A stretch of 39,930 nt of DNA from Lentibacillus lipolyticus (GTDB lineage: Bacteria > Bacillota > Bacilli > Bacillales > Amphibacillaceae), in contig SEIO01000026.1 of assembly GCA_004145795.1 (NCBI GenBank), positions 1 to 39,930 of the forward strand. Direction: 5' to 3'. Position numbers and translations under genes: made by a program. How positions within the stretch are numbered: the first letter of the stretch is position 1; the number at the start of each line of letters is the position of its first letter. Shown piece after piece: positions 9,011 through 17,899 of the stretch. The notes under the pieces are model-generated. The model was given only the letters and a program-made list of their open reading frames with translations, searched no databases and was not told the DNA's origin.

Positions 9011-9155
9011 ACAGCCTGATGAAAAACAATCCGGCCTCTTGCTGTTCGTCAAGCAAGGGGCCCAATTATTGTTTTACCGGACAAGCTGGAAAAGGCGTTC
9101 ATCTATTTAGGCTGTGTTTAAGAATTGTTGTTTCTAAATAAGTTTTAACAGCTTT

Positions 9156-9283
9156 TCCGCTAAGCAGCCCGTATACACGTAGACTCCAGCGGGAGCAAAG
9201 GCCTAGGTGAGACCCCGCAATGCGTAAGCATGAGGAGGCTCATCAGCCGCCCGCGGAAAGCGAAGTGTATACGGGCTGCGGTC
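9156..9283. repeat. Bacillaceae-type intergenic palindromic repeat
   Basis: A perfect 15-bp inverted repeat (GCAGCCCGTATACAC at 9164-9178 and its complement at 9265-9279) encloses GC-rich smaller stems: CTCCAGCGGGAG, GAGACCCCGC and CAGCCGCCCGCGG. I recognise the internal wording as a dispersed, presumably transcribed, intergenic element common in halophilic and alkaliphilic Bacillaceae. It stands out from the AT-rich flanks. Only one copy is in this window. Confidence 0.75.
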
Positions 9284-9435
9284 AAAATAGAAACAGGCTA
9301 TCGGAAAGAATTTTCATCTATTTTCAATTCGAAGTTTAATTAATAACGATTTAGGGTATCTTACAACTAAATAAGAACATTTTATGAACAAATATATTTT
9401 TTACCAATTTTTTTGACATATCCTCTACCTTTTGA

Positions 9436-9462
9436 TTGACAACTATAGTATAATTATACATA
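9436..9462 (+). promoter_or_regulatory. spx promoter zone
   Basis: TTGACA (9436-9441) is followed by overlapping -10-like words, TATAAT at 9449 and TACATA at 9457, within the palindrome TATAATTATA. Spacing to TACATA is 15 bp. In B. subtilis spx has several promoters and repressor sites (PerR, YodB), but I cannot assign such an operator with confidence here. Confidence 0.4.
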
Positions 9463-9546
9463 TAGGTAATTTAAACTTATTTTAATTTAATAATAAGTTA
9501 GGAACGAAAATGGTTATATATTTATCAGATTGAGGAGTGAAGTTAC

Positions 9547-9942
9547 ATGGTAACACTTTATACCTCACCAAGCTGTACATCCTGCAGAAAAGCAAAGGCA
9601 TGGTTAGAAGAGCACGACATACCATTCAGAGAGCGCAACATCTTTTCCGAACCTTTGACTCTTGATGAGATTAAGGAAGTATTGCGAATGACAGAGGACG
9701 GTACGGATGAGATTATATCAACACGCTCGAAAGTATTTCAAAAACTGGATGTCAACATTGATCAACTTCCTATGAAAGACTTGTTCCAGTTAATCCAGCA
9801 AAATCCGGGGCTTCTGCGCAGGCCGATTATTCTGGATGAAAAACGGCTCCAGGTCGGATACAATGAAGATGAAATCCGCCGTTTCTTGCCAAGAACGGTT
9901 CGAACATTTCAATTGCGTGAAGCACAGCGTCTCGTCAATTAA
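9547..9942 (+). CDS. spx: Global redox regulator Spx
   Basis: The 131-aa ArsC-fold protein binds the RNA polymerase alpha C-terminal domain, switching on thiol-stress genes and blocking some activators. All hallmark residues are present: the redox switch Cys10-x-x-Cys13 (CTSC), Gly52 and Arg60 for alpha-CTD contact, and Arg92 in RRPIILD. The length is exact for the family. The gene is monocistronic with its own terminator. Its proteolytic control partner SpxH (15076-15972) and the related adaptor MecA (10327-11022) are encoded nearby, as in B. subtilis. Confidence 0.98.
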   Translation: MVTLYTSPSCTSCRKAKAWLEEHDIPFRERNIFSEPLTLDEIKEVLRMTEDGTDEIISTRSKVFQKLDVNIDQLPMKDLFQLIQQNPGLLRRPIILDEKRLQVGYNEDEIRRFLPRTVRTFQLREAQRLVN

Positions 9943-10326
9943 TTGCAGCTGTCTTCCATTATAAAAGTGAAAAACGCAGATCTCTTTATCGTGCAGGTCT
10001 GCGTTTTTCTCATAGGAGCGCCGGCATAGGCCTGTTTTCCAGGTGTGCACGTACGCAGGAAAATGATATGTATAATTTTCTCTCAACTGGTGACAACATG
10101 GGAGAAATGGGTTAAAATAAGTAATTAACCATTCGTATATAGGCAAATAAATTTTCAATGAAGCGTGCTTTATCATACAATAAAGCAAGGGACTATGAAT
10201 GGTTATAACTATACTGTACAGGGAACACAATAAACGGATAGATATAAATGTAAAAGCTGTCTCTTCCACTATTTTGGATTTGACTTTTGAAAGTCCGGAT
10301 TCTTTACCTGAAGGGAGAGAAATGGA
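9943..10326. other. spx-mecA intergenic region
   Basis: This stretch of 384 bases holds the spx terminator (9971-10009) and a short inverted repeat TGCTTTAT/ATAAAGCA (10166-10187) of unknown role. An open frame on the opposite strand shows no family motif and no ribosome site, so I do not call it. A clear mecA promoter was not found. Confidence 0.55.
9971..10009 (+). terminator. spx terminator
   Basis: The stem AAAACGCAGA/TCTGCGTTTT with a run of T lies 28 bases after the spx stop. Confidence 0.85.
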
Positions 10327-11022
10327 ATGGAAATAGAAAGGATTAATGAGAATACGGTGAAATTTTATATTTCATACGTTGATATGGAAGACCGCGGGTT
10401 CCAGCGCGAAGAAATCTGGTATAACCGTGAGCGGGGAGAACAGCTATTTTGGCAAATGATGGAAGAACTCAATTACAAAGAAGATTTTACGGTGGATGGC
10501 CCTTTATGGATTCAGGTTCAGGCGATGGATAAAGGTCTTGAGATTGTTGTAACCAAAGCACAAATCTCAGGTGACGGTGAAAATCTTGAAATTCCGACTG
10601 AAAATGGTAAGACCGTTGATATCTCTGTTGATGAAAAAATCGATGATATGCTTGACGATAAGTTTGGAACGGATAAACCAACAAATGCTTCCGGGGAGGA
10701 AGAAGATGATGGCTCATTATCTCTGATTGTCCGTTTTGCAGACTTTGAAGATGTTATCCAGCTCAGCCATTACCTTGAAGACAGTGCAGAAGAACTGGAG
10801 GACACGCTTTTTTACTACAACGATGATTACTATCTGTACGTTGCATTTCCTGAAGAAGATGATGACAGGCAGGAAGACCTGCTTAGTCAGATATTCGAAT
10901 TTGGAGATGACACAGATGTAACCATTCATTTACTTGAAGAGTATGGTAAGCGGATTATGGAAAATGACACATTTGAACAAATTCGGTCTTACTTCCCTGC
11001 TGAAATTGGACGCTCTGAATAA
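10327..11022 (+). CDS. mecA: Adaptor protein MecA (ClpC partner)
   Basis: The 231-aa protein targets ComK and other substrates to the ClpCP protease and helps assemble the ClpC hexamer. The N-terminal substrate-binding domain (MEIERINENTVKFYISYVDM...NREEIW-type, about residues 1-80) matches the family. An acidic linker rich in Asp/Glu (about 95-128) follows, then the ClpC-binding C-terminal domain (SLSLIVRFADFEDVIQLSHYL to the end). An overlapping ATG five bases upstream is in another frame and stops at once, so the start is secure; GGGAG precedes it. The terminator hairpin overlaps the stop codon. The neighbours coiA, pepF and spxH match the B. subtilis region. Confidence 0.97.
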   Translation: MEIERINENTVKFYISYVDMEDRGFQREEIWYNRERGEQLFWQMMEELNYKEDFTVDGPLWIQVQAMDKGLEIVVTKAQISGDGENLEIPTENGKTVDISVDEKIDDMLDDKFGTDKPTNASGEEEDDGSLSLIVRFADFEDVIQLSHYLEDSAEELEDTLFYYNDDYYLYVAFPEEDDDRQEDLLSQIFEFGDDTDVTIHLLEEYGKRIMENDTFEQIRSYFPAEIGRSE

Positions 11023-11038
11023 GAGTGTCTTTTTTTTG
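11009..11038 (+). terminator. mecA terminator overlapping the stop codon
   Basis: GACGCTCT (11009-11016) pairs with AGAGTGTC (11022-11029), followed by eight T. The hairpin starts inside the last codons of mecA. Confidence 0.8.
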
Positions 11039-11116
11039 TTGTTTTTTCGTTTTGCCATATAAAAAGAGGAAATGGTCTATCTTTGTCGAATGAGTAATAG
11101 TGGAGGTGATAATTCC

Positions 11117-12307
11117 ATGCTGCAAGCGAAAACAAAAGATGGAAAGCTTGTGACATTAGCATCCATGACAAGGCAAGAAATAACGATGCTGAAAAAAAGC
11201 GACAAGTTTTTTTGCCCGACATGCAGCCGGAAAGTCATTGCAAGAGCAGGCACCAAGGTTATTCCGCATTTTGCCCATGAAGCCAAAACAGACTGTCCGG
11301 CACAGGAAGGCGGGGAAGGGGCATACCACGAGAAAGGAAAACTGCTGCTGTATCAGTGGCTGAAAGGACAGAAACTTCATGTCCTGCTTGAACCCTATAT
11401 ACCGGAAATCGGCCAGCGCCCGGATCTCTTGCTCAGATTGAAAAATAGAACCATTGCGTTTGAATACCAATGTGCAAGGATACCAGCGGAACATGTAGCC
11501 AAACGAAGTCGCGGATATGTACGGGCAGGGATTATTCCCATTTGGATTTTGGGCGCTACTAACTTCCATCGGAGCGGCCAACAGCAGCTGAAAGTAAATC
11601 AATTCCATCTTCCATTTGTCCACCAGTTTTCTTCTGATTTTCCACACACATTGTATTTTTTCTGTCCCAACACGCTTCAATTTATATCATTTCAGGATTT
11701 ACATTTTTTCACGCTGCACCACGTTTTAGGAAAGTGGACCATCCGCAAACTGAATGAAATGGTTTTTACCGACTTATTTCACGTTTCCCGTTTCACACGA
11801 GGACAACTTCTCCAAAGTTGGAAACAAAAGAAGCGCTCGTTTCGACTGCGTGCACCAGGGAATCTGCACGGTCGGGAGTTAACATGGCATCAGTGGCTTT
11901 ATGCCAGGCATGCCAGCCGACAATCCTTGCCATCGCCCATTTACCTTCCCGTCGCATCACAGCACTTGATGAAAACCCCGCCGTGGGACTGGCAGAGCCG
12001 GCTTTGCCTGGATATCATCGCTCCGCTTGGTTCCGGTGATTCTTTCCACTACAATGCCTGTACACATCTGCTGCGCAATCACCTTCATCCTTCCTCGTTA
12101 TTTCCGTTACTCTCTAAGCCTGAGAATCCAATCACCGCATATCTGAAGCAGCTTGAACATTTGCAAATGATCAGGAAAACATCCGCTAGCCGTTATACAA
12201 AAAAGCGTCCGTTTTCTTTTTATGAGCACGTGGAAGATGCAGTGGATGGCGATGACCTCTTAATGGTGCAATTAATGAAACAAAATAGTGGCATGATTAC
12301 CGGATAA
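11117..12307 (+). CDS. coiA: Competence protein CoiA (nuclease-like)
   Basis: The 396-aa protein is induced during natural competence in Firmicutes and promotes recombination of incoming DNA. The N-terminal zinc-binding-like module has Cys33-x2-Cys36, HFAH at 51-54 and Cys60. A PD-(D/E)xK-type nuclease core follows, with PD at 102-103 and FEYQC at 115-119, then a variable C-terminal half. The start at 11117 is chosen over an in-frame upstream start because a perfect GGAGGTGAT ribosome site (11102-11110) lies six bases before it. It sits between mecA and pepF as in related genomes. Together with mecA and spx it suggests a retained competence regulon; no uptake genes are in the window. Confidence 0.93.
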   Translation: MLQAKTKDGKLVTLASMTRQEITMLKKSDKFFCPTCSRKVIARAGTKVIPHFAHEAKTDCPAQEGGEGAYHEKGKLLLYQWLKGQKLHVLLEPYIPEIGQRPDLLLRLKNRTIAFEYQCARIPAEHVAKRSRGYVRAGIIPIWILGATNFHRSGQQQLKVNQFHLPFVHQFSSDFPHTLYFFCPNTLQFISFQDLHFFTLHHVLGKWTIRKLNEMVFTDLFHVSRFTRGQLLQSWKQKKRSFRLRAPGNLHGRELTWHQWLYARHASRQSLPSPIYLPVASQHLMKTPPWDWQSRLCLDIIAPLGSGDSFHYNACTHLLRNHLHPSSLFPLLSKPENPITAYLKQLEHLQMIRKTSASRYTKKRPFSFYEHVEDAVDGDDLLMVQLMKQNSGMITG

Positions 12308-12391
12308 TTCGTCATACTAAGGAAAATGAAGGATTTCTTAAGGATCCTATCGAATGAATACAGAGATAATGTATAACAGGAGGAATGCACA

Positions 12392-14203
12392 TTGGCAAAA
12401 ACAGCAAAGGAACTGCCGAAGCGAAGTGAAATCCCCGAGGAACGCAAGTGGAAATTGGAAGATATTTTTGCAACGGACGAGGAATGGGAAGAGGAGCTGA
12501 AAAAACTACAGGATGATTTGCCGTCCATCACAGAATATCAGGGAAAAATTGCCGAATCGGCACAGAATCTATATGATGTTTTCGCGCTCCAGGATGATCT
12601 GTCTGAACGACTGGGAAAACTGTTTACATATGCGCACATGCGCTATGACGAGGATACGACTAATTCTAAATACCAGGCATTGAACGAAAAAGCGGAAAAT
12701 TTATTGACAAGGGCTTCCAGTTCGATGAGTTTTATCGTACCGGAGATTTTGGCAATGGATGATGCGAAGGTGAAGGCGTTTCTTGAAGAAAAAGATGAAT
12801 TGAAACTTTACTCGAAAGTGCTTGACGACATCAGCCGCCAGCGTCCGCATGTATTGAGCGAGAAAGAGGAAGCGTTGCTGGCAGAAGCGTCAGAACCGAT
12901 GGGAAGTGCATCCAACACGTTCAGCATGCTGAATAATGCCGATTTGACGTTCCCATCAATCACCAATGAAGATGGGGAAGAAGTGGATTTGACACACGGC
13001 CGCTACATTGGATTTTTGGAATCGAAAGACCGCAATGTGCGCAAAGCTGCCTTTCAAGCGATGTATGATACCTATGGCAAATTCATCAATACATTCGCCT
13101 CCACATTGACTGGGACCGTCAAAGCAGATAATTTCGATGCCAAGGTACACAACTATGACTCAGCACGCCAAGCTGCACTTGATAGTAATCATATTCCAGA
13201 GCAGGTGTATGATAATCTGGTCGAGGCCGTTAACGAAAAATTGCCACTCTTGCACCGATATATCCGGCTCCGCAAGCAAGTGCTCGGACTTGATGAGCTG
13301 CACATGTATGATATTTACACACCACTTGTAAAAGACGCTGACATGCACATTCCGTATGAAAAGGCCCAGGAGTATGTATTGGAAGCCTTAAAGCCACTCG
13401 GTGAAGACTATGTCAGCGTTCTAAAAGAAGGGTTTGAAAGCCGTTGGATTGATGTGGAAGAGAACAAAGGAAAACGGAGCGGTGCATATTCTTCCGGTGC
13501 ATATGGGACCCATCCATACATTTTGCTGAACTGGCAGGATAAGCTGAACGACCTGTTCACCTTGGCCCATGAGCTTGGCCATTCCATGCACAGTTATTAT
13601 ACGCGTAAAACACAGCCATTCCGTTATGGCAATTACTCTATTTTTGTCGCTGAGGTCGCGTCAACGACAAACGAAGCATTGATGAACGCTTATTTACTGA
13701 ACCATGTGGAGGATGAGAAACAGAAGCTGTTCCTATTGAATCACTTTCTGGAAGGGTTCCGAGGCACGGTTTTCCGTCAGACGATGTTTGCTGAGTTTGA
13801 GCACGATATTCATAAACGGGCACAAAACGTGGAAGCGCTGACAGCGGAGAAGCTCACGGAAATTTATTATGACCTGAACAAAAAGTACTTTGGTGACGAT
13901 GTTGTTTCGGATGAGGAGATTGGCAAGGAGTGGGCCAGAATTCCGCATTTCTATATGAACTATTATGTGTATCAGTATGCGACAGGCTATTCTGCCGCTA
14001 CTGCACTTGCCAGCCAGATTTTGAACGGAGAAGAAGGTGCGGTTGATCGCTACCTCAACTTCCTCAAAGCTGGCAGCAGCGATTATCCGATTGAGATATT
14101 GAAAAAAGCCGGTGTTGATATGACATCGAAGGAGCCAATCCTGGCAGCACTCGATGTGTTTGAGGAAAAACTGAATGAAATGGAAGAACTGCTGCTGAAA
14201 TAA
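12392..14203 (+). CDS. pepF: Oligoendopeptidase F (M3 metallopeptidase)
   Basis: The 603-aa cytoplasmic zinc peptidase cleaves short peptides. The catalytic motif HELGH (residues 393-397) is followed by the third zinc ligand in FVAEVASTTNEALMN, as in clan MA family M3B. Length fits PepF exactly. Translation starts at TTG, justified by an AGGAGG site seven bases upstream and by the family-like N-terminus AKTAKELPKRSEIPEERKWKLEDIF (the residues after the start). In B. subtilis overexpressed PepF affects sporulation signalling peptides. A terminator lies about 140 bases downstream. Confidence 0.96.
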   Translation: MAKTAKELPKRSEIPEERKWKLEDIFATDEEWEEELKKLQDDLPSITEYQGKIAESAQNLYDVFALQDDLSERLGKLFTYAHMRYDEDTTNSKYQALNEKAENLLTRASSSMSFIVPEILAMDDAKVKAFLEEKDELKLYSKVLDDISRQRPHVLSEKEEALLAEASEPMGSASNTFSMLNNADLTFPSITNEDGEEVDLTHGRYIGFLESKDRNVRKAAFQAMYDTYGKFINTFASTLTGTVKADNFDAKVHNYDSARQAALDSNHIPEQVYDNLVEAVNEKLPLLHRYIRLRKQVLGLDELHMYDIYTPLVKDADMHIPYEKAQEYVLEALKPLGEDYVSVLKEGFESRWIDVEENKGKRSGAYSSGAYGTHPYILLNWQDKLNDLFTLAHELGHSMHSYYTRKTQPFRYGNYSIFVAEVASTTNEALMNAYLLNHVEDEKQKLFLLNHFLEGFRGTVFRQTMFAEFEHDIHKRAQNVEALTAEKLTEIYYDLNKKYFGDDVVSDEEIGKEWARIPHFYMNYYVYQYATGYSAATALASQILNGEEGAVDRYLNFLKAGSSDYPIEILKKAGVDMTSKEPILAALDVFEEKLNEMEELLLK

Positions 14204-14343
14204 AGAAGTGCGAGGGATGTCACTGCGGATAAGTAGTTCACTTGTCGCGGGCGGAGATATATCAAATCCCACAGCAAACAAGCATATGGTTACCTAATAT
14301 TTGTGACATCTGTTCTTTTCAAAAAACGCTTGGAAGCTCAGGT

Positions 14344-14396
14344 ACCGCCCCCGAAAGTTAGAGCAATAAACCTAACTATCGGGGGTGTTTTTTATT
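14344..14396 (+). terminator. Terminator downstream of pepF
   Basis: ACCGCCCCCGA and GTTAG pair with CTAAC and TCGGGGGTG around a short A-rich loop, followed by TTTTTT. The preceding 140 bases after pepF show nothing else. Confidence 0.8.
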
Positions 14397-14502
14397 GATT
14401 GCCCTTACTAGATCGGCTCCGCAATGGTCGGTCGCTCACCGTCATCATTTAAGTTCGGTCACTCATTCGCATGATTCACGGGGGCAGGGCCGGCAAGACG
14501 GG

Positions 14503-14685
14503 TTATCCCCGCATGTTACCGCGATACACGTTGCGGTGGGTAAACGAATAGATTGTAAGGTAAATGGATATAAATAGTGCCGGCAAGGTAATGAACAGCG
14601 GTATCAGTCGCATAAGTCCGAATAAATTTAGAATGGCAGCAACAATCGTGAGCAATAAAAAGATAAGTGGCAGGATATCCCGCAT
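14503..14685 (-). CDS. Small membrane protein (60 aa), unknown
   Basis: The 60-residue protein has two hydrophobic segments (about residues 4-22 and 28-46) and a basic Arg-rich tail (HRNVYRGNMRG). A strong GGAGGGG site lies six bases before the ATG, which supports expression. I recall similar two-helix proteins at this place in other Bacillaceae but know no function. It is encoded alone, opposite to pepF. Confidence 0.72.
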   Translation of the reverse strand: MRDILPLIFLLLTIVAAILNLFGLMRLIPLFITLPALFISIYLTIYSFTHRNVYRGNMRG

Positions 14686-14859
14686 ACAATCCCCTCCAAA
14701 ATTATGTTTGGCTGGTGATCACCCGGCAATTTTGTGCGTCTCTGCTTTTTCCGACGATTTGATGAGACCGCTTTTAGCCGGAGTTTGCCTTCCTTACAGT
14801 CTATGTGACAGCCTTGTGAAGTAGAAGTGTGACATTTTTGTGAAGGTGTGAACAATCTG

Positions 14860-14888
14860 TTGTGCAAACCGGTGTCACTTGTTATGAT
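14860..14888 (+). promoter_or_regulatory. Candidate promoter of a short non-coding transcript
   Basis: TTGTGC (14860-14865) and TATGAT (14883-14888) are 17 bp apart. A transcript from here would end at the hairpin at 14981-15014, giving about 120 nt with no obvious ORF. Confidence 0.35.
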
Positions 14889-14980
14889 AAGAATGTGAGA
14901 TGAGTCACAAACAAAAACCCCTTTGTTTTGATCATGAAACTTTCTCCCATCCCCCTTTGTTTATACAGAGTCGGAGAAGA

Positions 14981-15015
14981 AAAAAGATGCACGCTGCCCC
15001 GTGCATCTTTTTTTA
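14981..15015. terminator. Bidirectional terminator after spxH
   Basis: The 12-bp stem AAAAGATGCACG/CGTGCATCTTTT has T-runs on both strands. On the minus strand it follows the spxH stop by about 60 bases. Confidence 0.85.
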
Positions 15016-15075
15016 TATTCGTAACACTATGGAATAAACAAAATTGCTCAGAAGCACACTTTCATGCCCTGAGCG

Positions 15076-15972
15076 TTACTCTGCGATATATTTCCAGAAT
15101 GCCCCGTACTTAACGGGAATTTTTTCGATGGTTTGCTGCAGTTTTAACTTCTTCAATTCTCTTTCTGTTTTCGCCGTCGACCAGTCGTACACAACGGAAA
15201 CCTCTTTCGTGCCGACTACTTTGTAATAGCGAACAAATTGTTCCAGTGGCGGTTTGCATGATGGAACGGGATCTTTTTCTAAAATTTGTTTCAGTACCTG
15301 AACGTAAATGTCATACGGATATAGGCCGGAAATTTTAATCCCTTGCTCTTCTGTTTCCTGATTAAAAAATACGATCGTCGGAATGTAGTCGACGTCCATT
15401 TCCTGTGTCAGCTTCAGGTCGGACTGGAACGCCTTTTTGGCAGACTGGGAGTAAAGATCGTTCTGAAACTCCTGTGCATCAAGCTTTGCATTTTTGGCAC
15501 ACTCCAAAAGCACCTTCTCATCAGAAATGTCCTGTTTCTTCAGAAAAGCACTTTCCTGTACTTTCCGCAAGAAGGTTTTACCTGCTTTTTTCCCCTGCAG
15601 CTCTGCCGCTTTTATGGCCAGCGATGCAATCCATGGAGAACGGATTGGGTTATCGACCCAAACATCGCCGTCACAAGGCATGCCTGTGCGTGAAGCGGTT
15701 TTTTCCCATATTTCTTTTAATCGTTTTGGTTTATCAAATATATCCTTATTTAATGTATTTAACTGTCCGCTCAAAATTGGCTGTAATGTGAAAAAGCGGC
15801 CATACTCGACGGACAGTTTTTTGAGATAAGGTTCGAGAGACCAGCATTCTGGGCATAGCGGATCGACAAAGACATATATTTCAACCGGTTTTTGCACAAA
15901 ATCGATATAGCTATATTTTGACGATGTGTCTGTTTTGCTTGAGCGAAAAAGCTCAGTTTGGTTCCAACGCAC
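15076..15972 (-). CDS. spxH: ClpXP adaptor SpxH (YjbH)
   Basis: The 298-aa DsbA-like thioredoxin-fold protein binds Spx and delivers it to ClpXP, keeping Spx low without stress. The N-terminal motif [17 protein letters not shown] holds CPEC (Cys40-Cys43); a His/Cys-rich N-terminal tail seen in some relatives is absent here. I choose GTG at 15972 because AAGGAG lies seven bases before it. Longer frames starting further up lack a ribosome site, and an ATG overlapping this GTG by one base is in another frame. It lies downstream of the globin gene yjbI on the same strand, as in B. subtilis, with a gap of 88 bases. Confidence 0.93.
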   Translation of the reverse strand: MRWNQTELFRSSKTDTSSKYSYIDFVQKPVEIYVFVDPLCPECWSLEPYLKKLSVEYGRFFTLQPILSGQLNTLNKDIFDKPKRLKEIWEKTASRTGMPCDGDVWVDNPIRSPWIASLAIKAAELQGKKAGKTFLRKVQESAFLKKQDISDEKVLLECAKNAKLDAQEFQNDLYSQSAKKAFQSDLKLTQEMDVDYIPTIVFFNQETEEQGIKISGLYPYDIYVQVLKQILEKDPVPSCKPPLEQFVRYYKVVGTKEVSVVYDWSTAKTERELKKLKLQQTIEKIPVKYGAFWKYIAE

Positions 15973-16060
15973 ATCGATTCTCCTTTCATACATGTTCCAA
16001 AAGCACCGGTCGGAAAGCAACATCGTGCTGATAATCGGCTGCTTTCTGAAACATCCCTTG

Positions 16061-16441
16061 TTAATCTGGTGTATTCATCATATGGTGTGCAGTCATGGTT
16101 AACTTTTCAAATATAGCTGAGCGATATGGTTCTTCTATGCCTGTTTCGGTAAGTGCCGCATCCATGCACGATAGCCATGCATCCCGGCGCTCCGGCGTAA
16201 TTTCAAAAGGAAGATGCCGTCTGCGCATCATCGGATGGCCCCGGTCTTCGGTATACCACCTCGGACCACCGAAAAACTGCGTTAAAAACAGCCGTTGTTT
16301 TCTCGCTGTTTCCGTCAGGTCATCCGGGAAAATAGGGGTTAGTTTAGGGTGATTTCCTACACGTTTATAAAATGCTGTCACCAATGTGTCAATGGTGTCA
16401 AAGCCACCAATGGCTTCGTAAATGGTTCCGTTTTTCGTCAT
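16061..16441 (-). CDS. yjbI: Group II truncated hemoglobin YjbI
   Basis: The 126-aa globin has the group II truncated-hemoglobin pattern: [20 protein letters not shown] at the start, [20 protein letters not shown] (helix E region), the proximal heme His in RRRHLPFEI, and W in [13 protein letters not shown]. It binds heme and oxygen or NO; its partnership with SpxH in the same transcription unit suggests a link to nitrosative or oxidative stress. The start is set by CAGGAG eight bases upstream; longer frames in the same phase run into yjbK and are not real. Confidence 0.94.
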   Translation of the reverse strand: MTKNGTIYEAIGGFDTIDTLVTAFYKRVGNHPKLTPIFPDDLTETARKQRLFLTQFFGGPRWYTEDRGHPMMRRRHLPFEITPERRDAWLSCMDAALTETGIEEPYRSAIFEKLTMTAHHMMNTPD

Positions 16442-16499
16442 CGGTTTCACTCCTGAATAGGTTGTATAATATTCTAGCAACAGCATCATGCGAGCGCAA

Positions 16500-17096
16500 C
16501 TAATCTGATTGTTCGGCCGCTCCGTCATTAAATTTGGCGGCGAAGAATCGTTGGATTTTATTTGGTGTTTCCCGCTGTTCAATCTGGTACTGGTCCAAAA
16601 GCTGCTGCATTGCAGTTTGTCCAGCTTTTTCCGATGCTGCTTCCAATTCCAGTTCATAGTCGGTTTTACTACTATACGTATTATCATCCAGGACAAGGAG
16701 CACATCGCCATAAGCAAGTTCGCGCCTATGAGTCGTCAGGCTGCCATAATATACGAGTTCATCCACATAAATTCCTTTTTCATCAAGCTGCCTTGCTGTT
16801 TTTTCAGCATAGATGGGTTTTCCGTTCATCCAGCTCGCTGCCTGTTCGTTTGTCAGTACATCATGTGTTTCCAGAAGTCCGGTGGAGTGCGGCTCTTTCA
16901 GGGTTAGCGTGAATGAGCCTTCTTTTTCACGTATCCGCAGTGCACATCCGTGTCTTTTCAAGGAAAAGTCCTTAGTTTCAAAATAGTGATTGGTCTGGGA
17001 CTTCGCCTCTTCCGGAAAGGGAAGACTAGTTAAAAGCCTGTCAAATTCGCTCTTGGTCAGTAAATTTTTATATTCTATTTCAATTTCCTGTGTCAT
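16500..17096 (-). CDS. yjbK: CYTH-domain protein YjbK (triphosphate tunnel metalloenzyme)
   Basis: The 198-aa protein opens with the EIEIEYK version of the ExExK signature that defines the CYTH/triphosphate tunnel fold. The rest of the barrel follows: CALRIREKEGSFTLTLKEP, ELAYGDVLLVLDDNTYSS, YELELEAAS and NKIQRFFA. Members hydrolyse inorganic triphosphate or bind nucleotide triphosphates; the substrate here is not known. It is encoded divergently from relQ, a long-standing neighbour in Bacilli. The gap to yjbI is 58 bases, so yjbK-yjbI-spxH may be co-transcribed. Confidence 0.92.
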   Translation of the reverse strand: MTQEIEIEYKNLLTKSEFDRLLTSLPFPEEAKSQTNHYFETKDFSLKRHGCALRIREKEGSFTLTLKEPHSTGLLETHDVLTNEQAASWMNGKPIYAEKTARQLDEKGIYVDELVYYGSLTTHRRELAYGDVLLVLDDNTYSSKTDYELELEAASEKAGQTAMQQLLDQYQIEQRETPNKIQRFFAAKFNDGAAEQSD

Positions 17097-17281
17097 TTTT
17101 ATCCTCCATCTGTTAAAAGAATCAAAGCCCCGGAGGTTATACGGTCAGTTGCGAACAGTGACTGCTTGTGAAGCATACTGGTATTGATTTATTATGGCGA
17201 ATGAAACACAATTATGCAAAGAAAAGCCGTTTCATGTGTTATGATATGGGGTAGAACGAGATGATGACAGGTGGTGTAATC

Positions 17282-17887
17282 ATGAACTGGGAGGCAGTAC
17301 TTGCCCCGTATGCACAGGCAGTAGAAGAGCTGAAAATAAAACTCAAAGGAATCCGGAAACAATTTGAATATGAATCCAAACACTCATCAATCGAATTCAT
17401 AACCGGGCGCGTCAAGCCAATCCCAAGCATTCTGGAAAAAACGGAAGAAAGAAACATCCCGCTGGATCGGGTTGAGGAATTGCCGGACATTGCGGGGGTC
17501 CGGGTTGTCTGCCCATTCGTGGACGATATATATGCCATTGTCCGCATGATCCGTTCCCGTAAAGATTTAACGGTTACCGAGGAGAAAGATTATGTTTCTC
17601 ACAAGAAAGCCAGTGGGTACCGGTCGTATCATATGATTATCGAATACCCTGTTGAAACGATTCACGGCGTCAAAATGGTGCTGGCAGAAATACAGATACG
17701 AACACTCGCCATGAATTTTTGGGCAACCAATGAGCATTCCTTGAATTATAAATATAAAGGCAAAATCCCCTCTGATGTCCAGTTACGGCTGAAGCGCGCC
17801 GCTGAAGCAGCATTTAAACTGGATGAAGAAATGTCAGCTATCAAAAATGAAGTACAGGAAGCAAAACGGATATTCCATCGAAAATAG
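17282..17887 (+). CDS. relQ: Small alarmone synthetase RelQ (SasB/YjbM)
   Basis: The 201-aa protein is a single-domain (p)ppGpp synthetase: it transfers pyrophosphate from ATP to GDP or GTP. Visible motifs are EFITGRVKPIPSILEK, DIAGVRVVCPFVDDIY (with the metal-binding Asp), HKKASGYRSYHMII, EIQIRTLAMNFWATNEHSLN and the C-terminal helix AAFKLDEEMS. It lacks hydrolase, TGS and ACT domains. The start at 17282 is preceded by AGGTGG seven bases away; an in-frame ATG seven codons earlier has no such site. It is followed after 12 bases by nadK, so the two are one transcript. Confidence 0.96.
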   Translation: MNWEAVLAPYAQAVEELKIKLKGIRKQFEYESKHSSIEFITGRVKPIPSILEKTEERNIPLDRVEELPDIAGVRVVCPFVDDIYAIVRMIRSRKDLTVTEEKDYVSHKKASGYRSYHMIIEYPVETIHGVKMVLAEIQIRTLAMNFWATNEHSLNYKYKGKIPSDVQLRLKRAAEAAFKLDEEMSAIKNEVQEAKRIFHRK

Positions 17888-17899
17888 GAGGGACGGATT

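Larger units (their letters stand above)
9011..9546. other. yjbC-spx intergenic region
   Basis: This stretch of 536 bases contains the palindromic repeat at 9156-9283, an AT-rich spx promoter zone at 9405-9465 and a small 5'-UTR hairpin at 9474-9499. No credible coding sequence was found. Confidence 0.7.
14686..15075. other. Gap between small membrane gene and spxH
   Basis: This stretch of 390 bases contains a plausible plus-strand promoter (14860-14888) and the hairpin terminator at 14981-15014, listed separately. No ORF has both a ribosome site and a family signature. Confidence 0.55.

Noticed and set aside
9790-10269. Long open frame on the minus strand across the end of spx and the spx-mecA gap
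   Set aside because: It is antisense to spx for much of its length, has no ribosome site and no recognisable motif, and would read through the spx terminator.
11156-11680. Long minus-strand frame inside coiA
   Set aside because: It lies wholly within a well-supported gene and shows no domain.
13733-14281. Minus-strand frame of about 180 codons over the end of pepF
   Set aside because: It is the shadow of pepF with no ribosome site or family pattern.
14395-14577. Plus-strand 60-codon frame after the pepF terminator
   Set aside because: It overlaps the minus-strand small membrane gene, which has a strong ribosome site; this one has none.
16061-16717. Longer (218-aa) version of the globin
   Set aside because: The first 90 residues overlap yjbK in another frame and are not globin-like; the ATG at 16441 has the ribosome site.
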